Shown: piece after piece, positions 62,365 to 64,000 of the stretch
How the letters are laid out: each line of letters starts with the position of its first letter
How positions within the stretch are numbered: the first letter of the stretch is position 1
Source: Rhizobium sp. NLR16a
GTDB taxonomy: Bacteria; Pseudomonadota; Alphaproteobacteria; Rhizobiales; Rhizobiaceae
Direction: 5' to 3'
Length of the DNA: 64,000 nucleotides
Assembly: GCF_017948245.1 (NCBI RefSeq)
Contig: NZ_CP072869.1
Span: forward strand, 340,136-404,135
Translations under genes and position numbers: made by a program
Notes under the pieces: generated by a model
Told to the model about the DNA's origin: nothing
The model's input: the letters and a program-made list of their open reading frames with translations, nothing else
Databases searched by the model: none

Positions 62365-64000
62365 ATGTCTAGCGCGACGACAAATCTTCCGGACGATCCA
62401 GCCTTTCTCAAGGCAATGATTGCCGCTTTGCAGGCGGAAAACGCGAAGATGTCGGCCACATTGCAGGCGCATGACCAGTTAATCCAAACGCTGCGGCTGC
62501 GCATTGCCAAGCTGAAGAAACAGGTCTTCGGCAAGTCCTCCGAAAAGATTGAGCGTGAAATCGAGCAGCTGGAACTGGCGCTTGAGGATCTGTTGATCGC
62601 CGCCGCTGAAGGCAGTATGGCGCCAATCGATGAACCTGATGAGGCGGCGTCTGTTGTTCCCTTGGCGGATACGTCTGAAAAGATCATGCGCCGGCGCCCA
62701 CGCGTCTCGGACAAGGCGGTTCGCGAGCGCCGAGAGCTCGATCCTGGCTCCTGCTGCCCGGAATGCGGAGGTGAATTGCGTCTTGTCGGTGAGGACGTCA
62801 GCGAAATCCTCGACATGATCGCCGCGCAGATGAAAGTCATCGAGGTTGCTCGACTGAAGAAGTCCTGCCGCTGCTGCGAGAAAATGGTACAGGTGGCAGC
62901 ACCCAGCCGCCCGATACCGGGCAGCATGGCGGGCGCCGGCCTTCTTGCTTATATTCTGGTCTCGAAGTTTGACGACCATTTGCCACTGTACCGGCTGAAC
63001 GAGAACTTCGCCCGCATGGGCGCCGACATTCCCGACAGCACGATGGTTGATTGGTGTGGTCGCGCCATGCAGGTGCTTCAGCCTCTCATCGAGCGGATCG
63101 AAACGGCGATTATGGCAAGTGACCTCCTTCATGCCGACGACACCCCGATCCGAGTGCTGGATCGCTCGCTGCGAGACAAGGGGTTGGGCAAGGGTGTGAA
63201 GAAGGGCAGGATCTGGACGTATGTCCGCGATCAACGTCCATGGGTGGGGACTTCCCCGCCCGGTGCAGTCTACTATTTTGCTCCTGACTGGAAAGAAGAG
63301 CACGTGCACCGCCACCTCAAGCAATCAAGCTGCATCCTTCAGGCTGACGGCTACAAAGGATATGGCAAGCTATACTCGCTTGGAGAAAAGGGAGGATCTC
63401 GCTTCAAGGAAGCCGCCTGCTGGGCTCATTGGCGACGAGACTTCCACGACATCTGGACATCAAACAAGTCGGAGATTGCGCGAGAGGCTCTCGATCGCAT
63501 CGGAGCGCTTTACGACATCGAGCGTGGCATCAACGGGCAGCCTGCTGAGATCCGTCTTGCTGCGCGTCAAAAGCAGAGCAAGCCTAAGGTCGATGCATTC
63601 CGCCACTGGGCTGAAGCTCAACTCACGCGCATTCCGGGCAAAAGCGATCTGGCGACAGCTTTCCGCTACGGATTGAGCCGATGGTCTTCGCTCTGTCTGT
63701 TCCTCGAAGACGGCCGCGTCGCGATCGACAACAATGCCGCCGAGCGGGCACTACGTCCGATAGGCGTGGGAAGACGGAACTGGCTCTTCGCGGGAGCCGA
63801 TACGGGAGCGGAGACCTTGGCACGCGCCATGACGATCATCGAGACGGCCTTATGCCGCGCGCGGCATAATGCCGTTTATGCCGACCGTCGAACTATGCCG
63901 AACGCCTCTTTTGATGAGGACGCTACACCGTGCGTTCCCGGCCGGTTCGGCGGGTCGCCGTTGGTTGACACTCGGCATAGTTCTCATGCTCAGAGGGCGT
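62365..64000 (+). pseudogene. tnpC: IS66 transposase TnpC (copy 2), C-terminus replaced at a palindromic junction
   Basis: The gene matches tnpC of copy 1 up to MTIIETA. It then runs into foreign sequence and reads LCRARHNAVYADRRTMPNAS onward, still open at the window edge. The DDE residues are all upstream of the junction, but the conserved IS66 C-terminal tail is missing. The gene is probably inactive and is interrupted by an inserted element that continues beyond 64000. Confidence 0.85.
63850..63869. repeat. Perfect 20-bp palindrome at the IS66 junction
   Basis: TTATGCCGCGCGCGGCATAA is a perfect palindrome starting 2 bp after the break in tnpC. TATGCCG recurs at 63878 and 63894, the latter as AACTATGCCG (63891-63900), with its exact complement CGGCATAGTT at 63973-63982. 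Clusters of palindromic half-sites at an insertion junction are typical of tyrosine-recombinase elements. The responsible gene is not in the window. Confidence 0.7.

Larger units (their letters stand above)
61490..63848 (+). mobile_element. IS66-family element, copy 2 (3' part missing)
   Basis: This copy is in inverted orientation to copy 1 and appears identical to it over the shared 2.36 kb. It begins with GTAACCGCCCGATTGG and carries tnpA, tnpB and most of tnpC. After GAGACGGC (63841-63848) the sequence departs from copy 1 and enters a palindrome-rich sequence. The last 450 bp or so, with the tnpC end and accessory ORF, are not in this window. Confidence 0.93.

Noticed and set aside
1..64000. 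CRISPR arrays, tRNA, rRNA or replication origins
   Set aside because: No regularly spaced repeats, tRNA-like cloverleaf, rRNA sequence or repABC-type gene was recognised in the window.

Overview
The window looks like an accessory, probably plasmid-borne, region of a rhizobial alphaproteobacterium (Rhizobium/Agrobacterium/Sinorhizobium-like). This rests on gene families only: a rhizobial-type hydroxyproline operon, IS66 elements with a small accessory ORF, an IS5-group element, and relics of IS6 and IS21 elements. No rRNA, tRNA, CRISPR array or replication gene was seen.

Region 1 (1-12900) is a catabolic operon on the minus strand: GntR regulator, DapA-like deaminase, aldehyde dehydrogenase, FAD oxidoreductase, a ProX/ProV/ProW/ProW betaine-type ABC transporter, a proline-racemase-family enzyme and a GATase-like AraC regulator. 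The enzyme set matches uptake and breakdown of hydroxyproline or its betaine to 2-oxoglutarate. A second, closely related GntR gene is divergent across a shared promoter region. A decayed LysR gene and the 3' end of a GbcB-like Rieske-oxygenase reductase follow.

Region 2 (13000-22200 together with 57100-63850) is a defence island broken by insertion sequences. It holds an AbiEi/AbiEii pair, an SF2 helicase whose 5' half is missing at an IS5 element, and a gene cut by IS66. The 5' piece (19046-19364) encodes the start of a Cap4/DUF4297-type nuclease. The rest of the same gene lies 42 kb away on the other strand (61481-57124) and encodes a NACHT NTPase with a TPR-like C-terminus. The 8-bp duplication TTTCGATT abuts the IS66 end at both places. 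Joining the pieces at one copy restores an uninterrupted 1558-codon reading frame. The simplest history is an IS66 insertion followed by recombination between two inverted, apparently identical IS66 copies, which inverted the 39 kb between them (22174-61489).

Region 3 (22174-36200, inside the inversion) holds two metabolic clusters among IS relics. One encodes a desaturase, a MetY-like PLP enzyme, a class I amidotransferase and a DMT permease. The other encodes an acyl-CoA ligase with a three-subunit biotin-dependent acyl-CoA carboxylase, followed by a luciferase-like monooxygenase.

Region 4 (36200-46000) is a second, decayed defence patch: an AbiE module with an operator-like palindrome and a frameshifted toxin gene, a UvrD-type helicase, a broken AAA-ATPase/DUF4435 (PARIS-like) gene, and relics of a P450 and a YedK gene. 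Region 5 (46000-51600) is a compact cassette of ABC exporter, 31-residue basic peptide, asparagine-synthetase-like enzyme, kinase-like protein and GNAT acetyltransferase, with a convergent GntR gene. It is a candidate RiPP pathway without the usual lasso leader-processing genes. Region 6 (52000-56800) is an RND efflux pair followed by VOC and SDR relics. The window ends in a truncated IS66 copy interrupted by a palindromic sequence.
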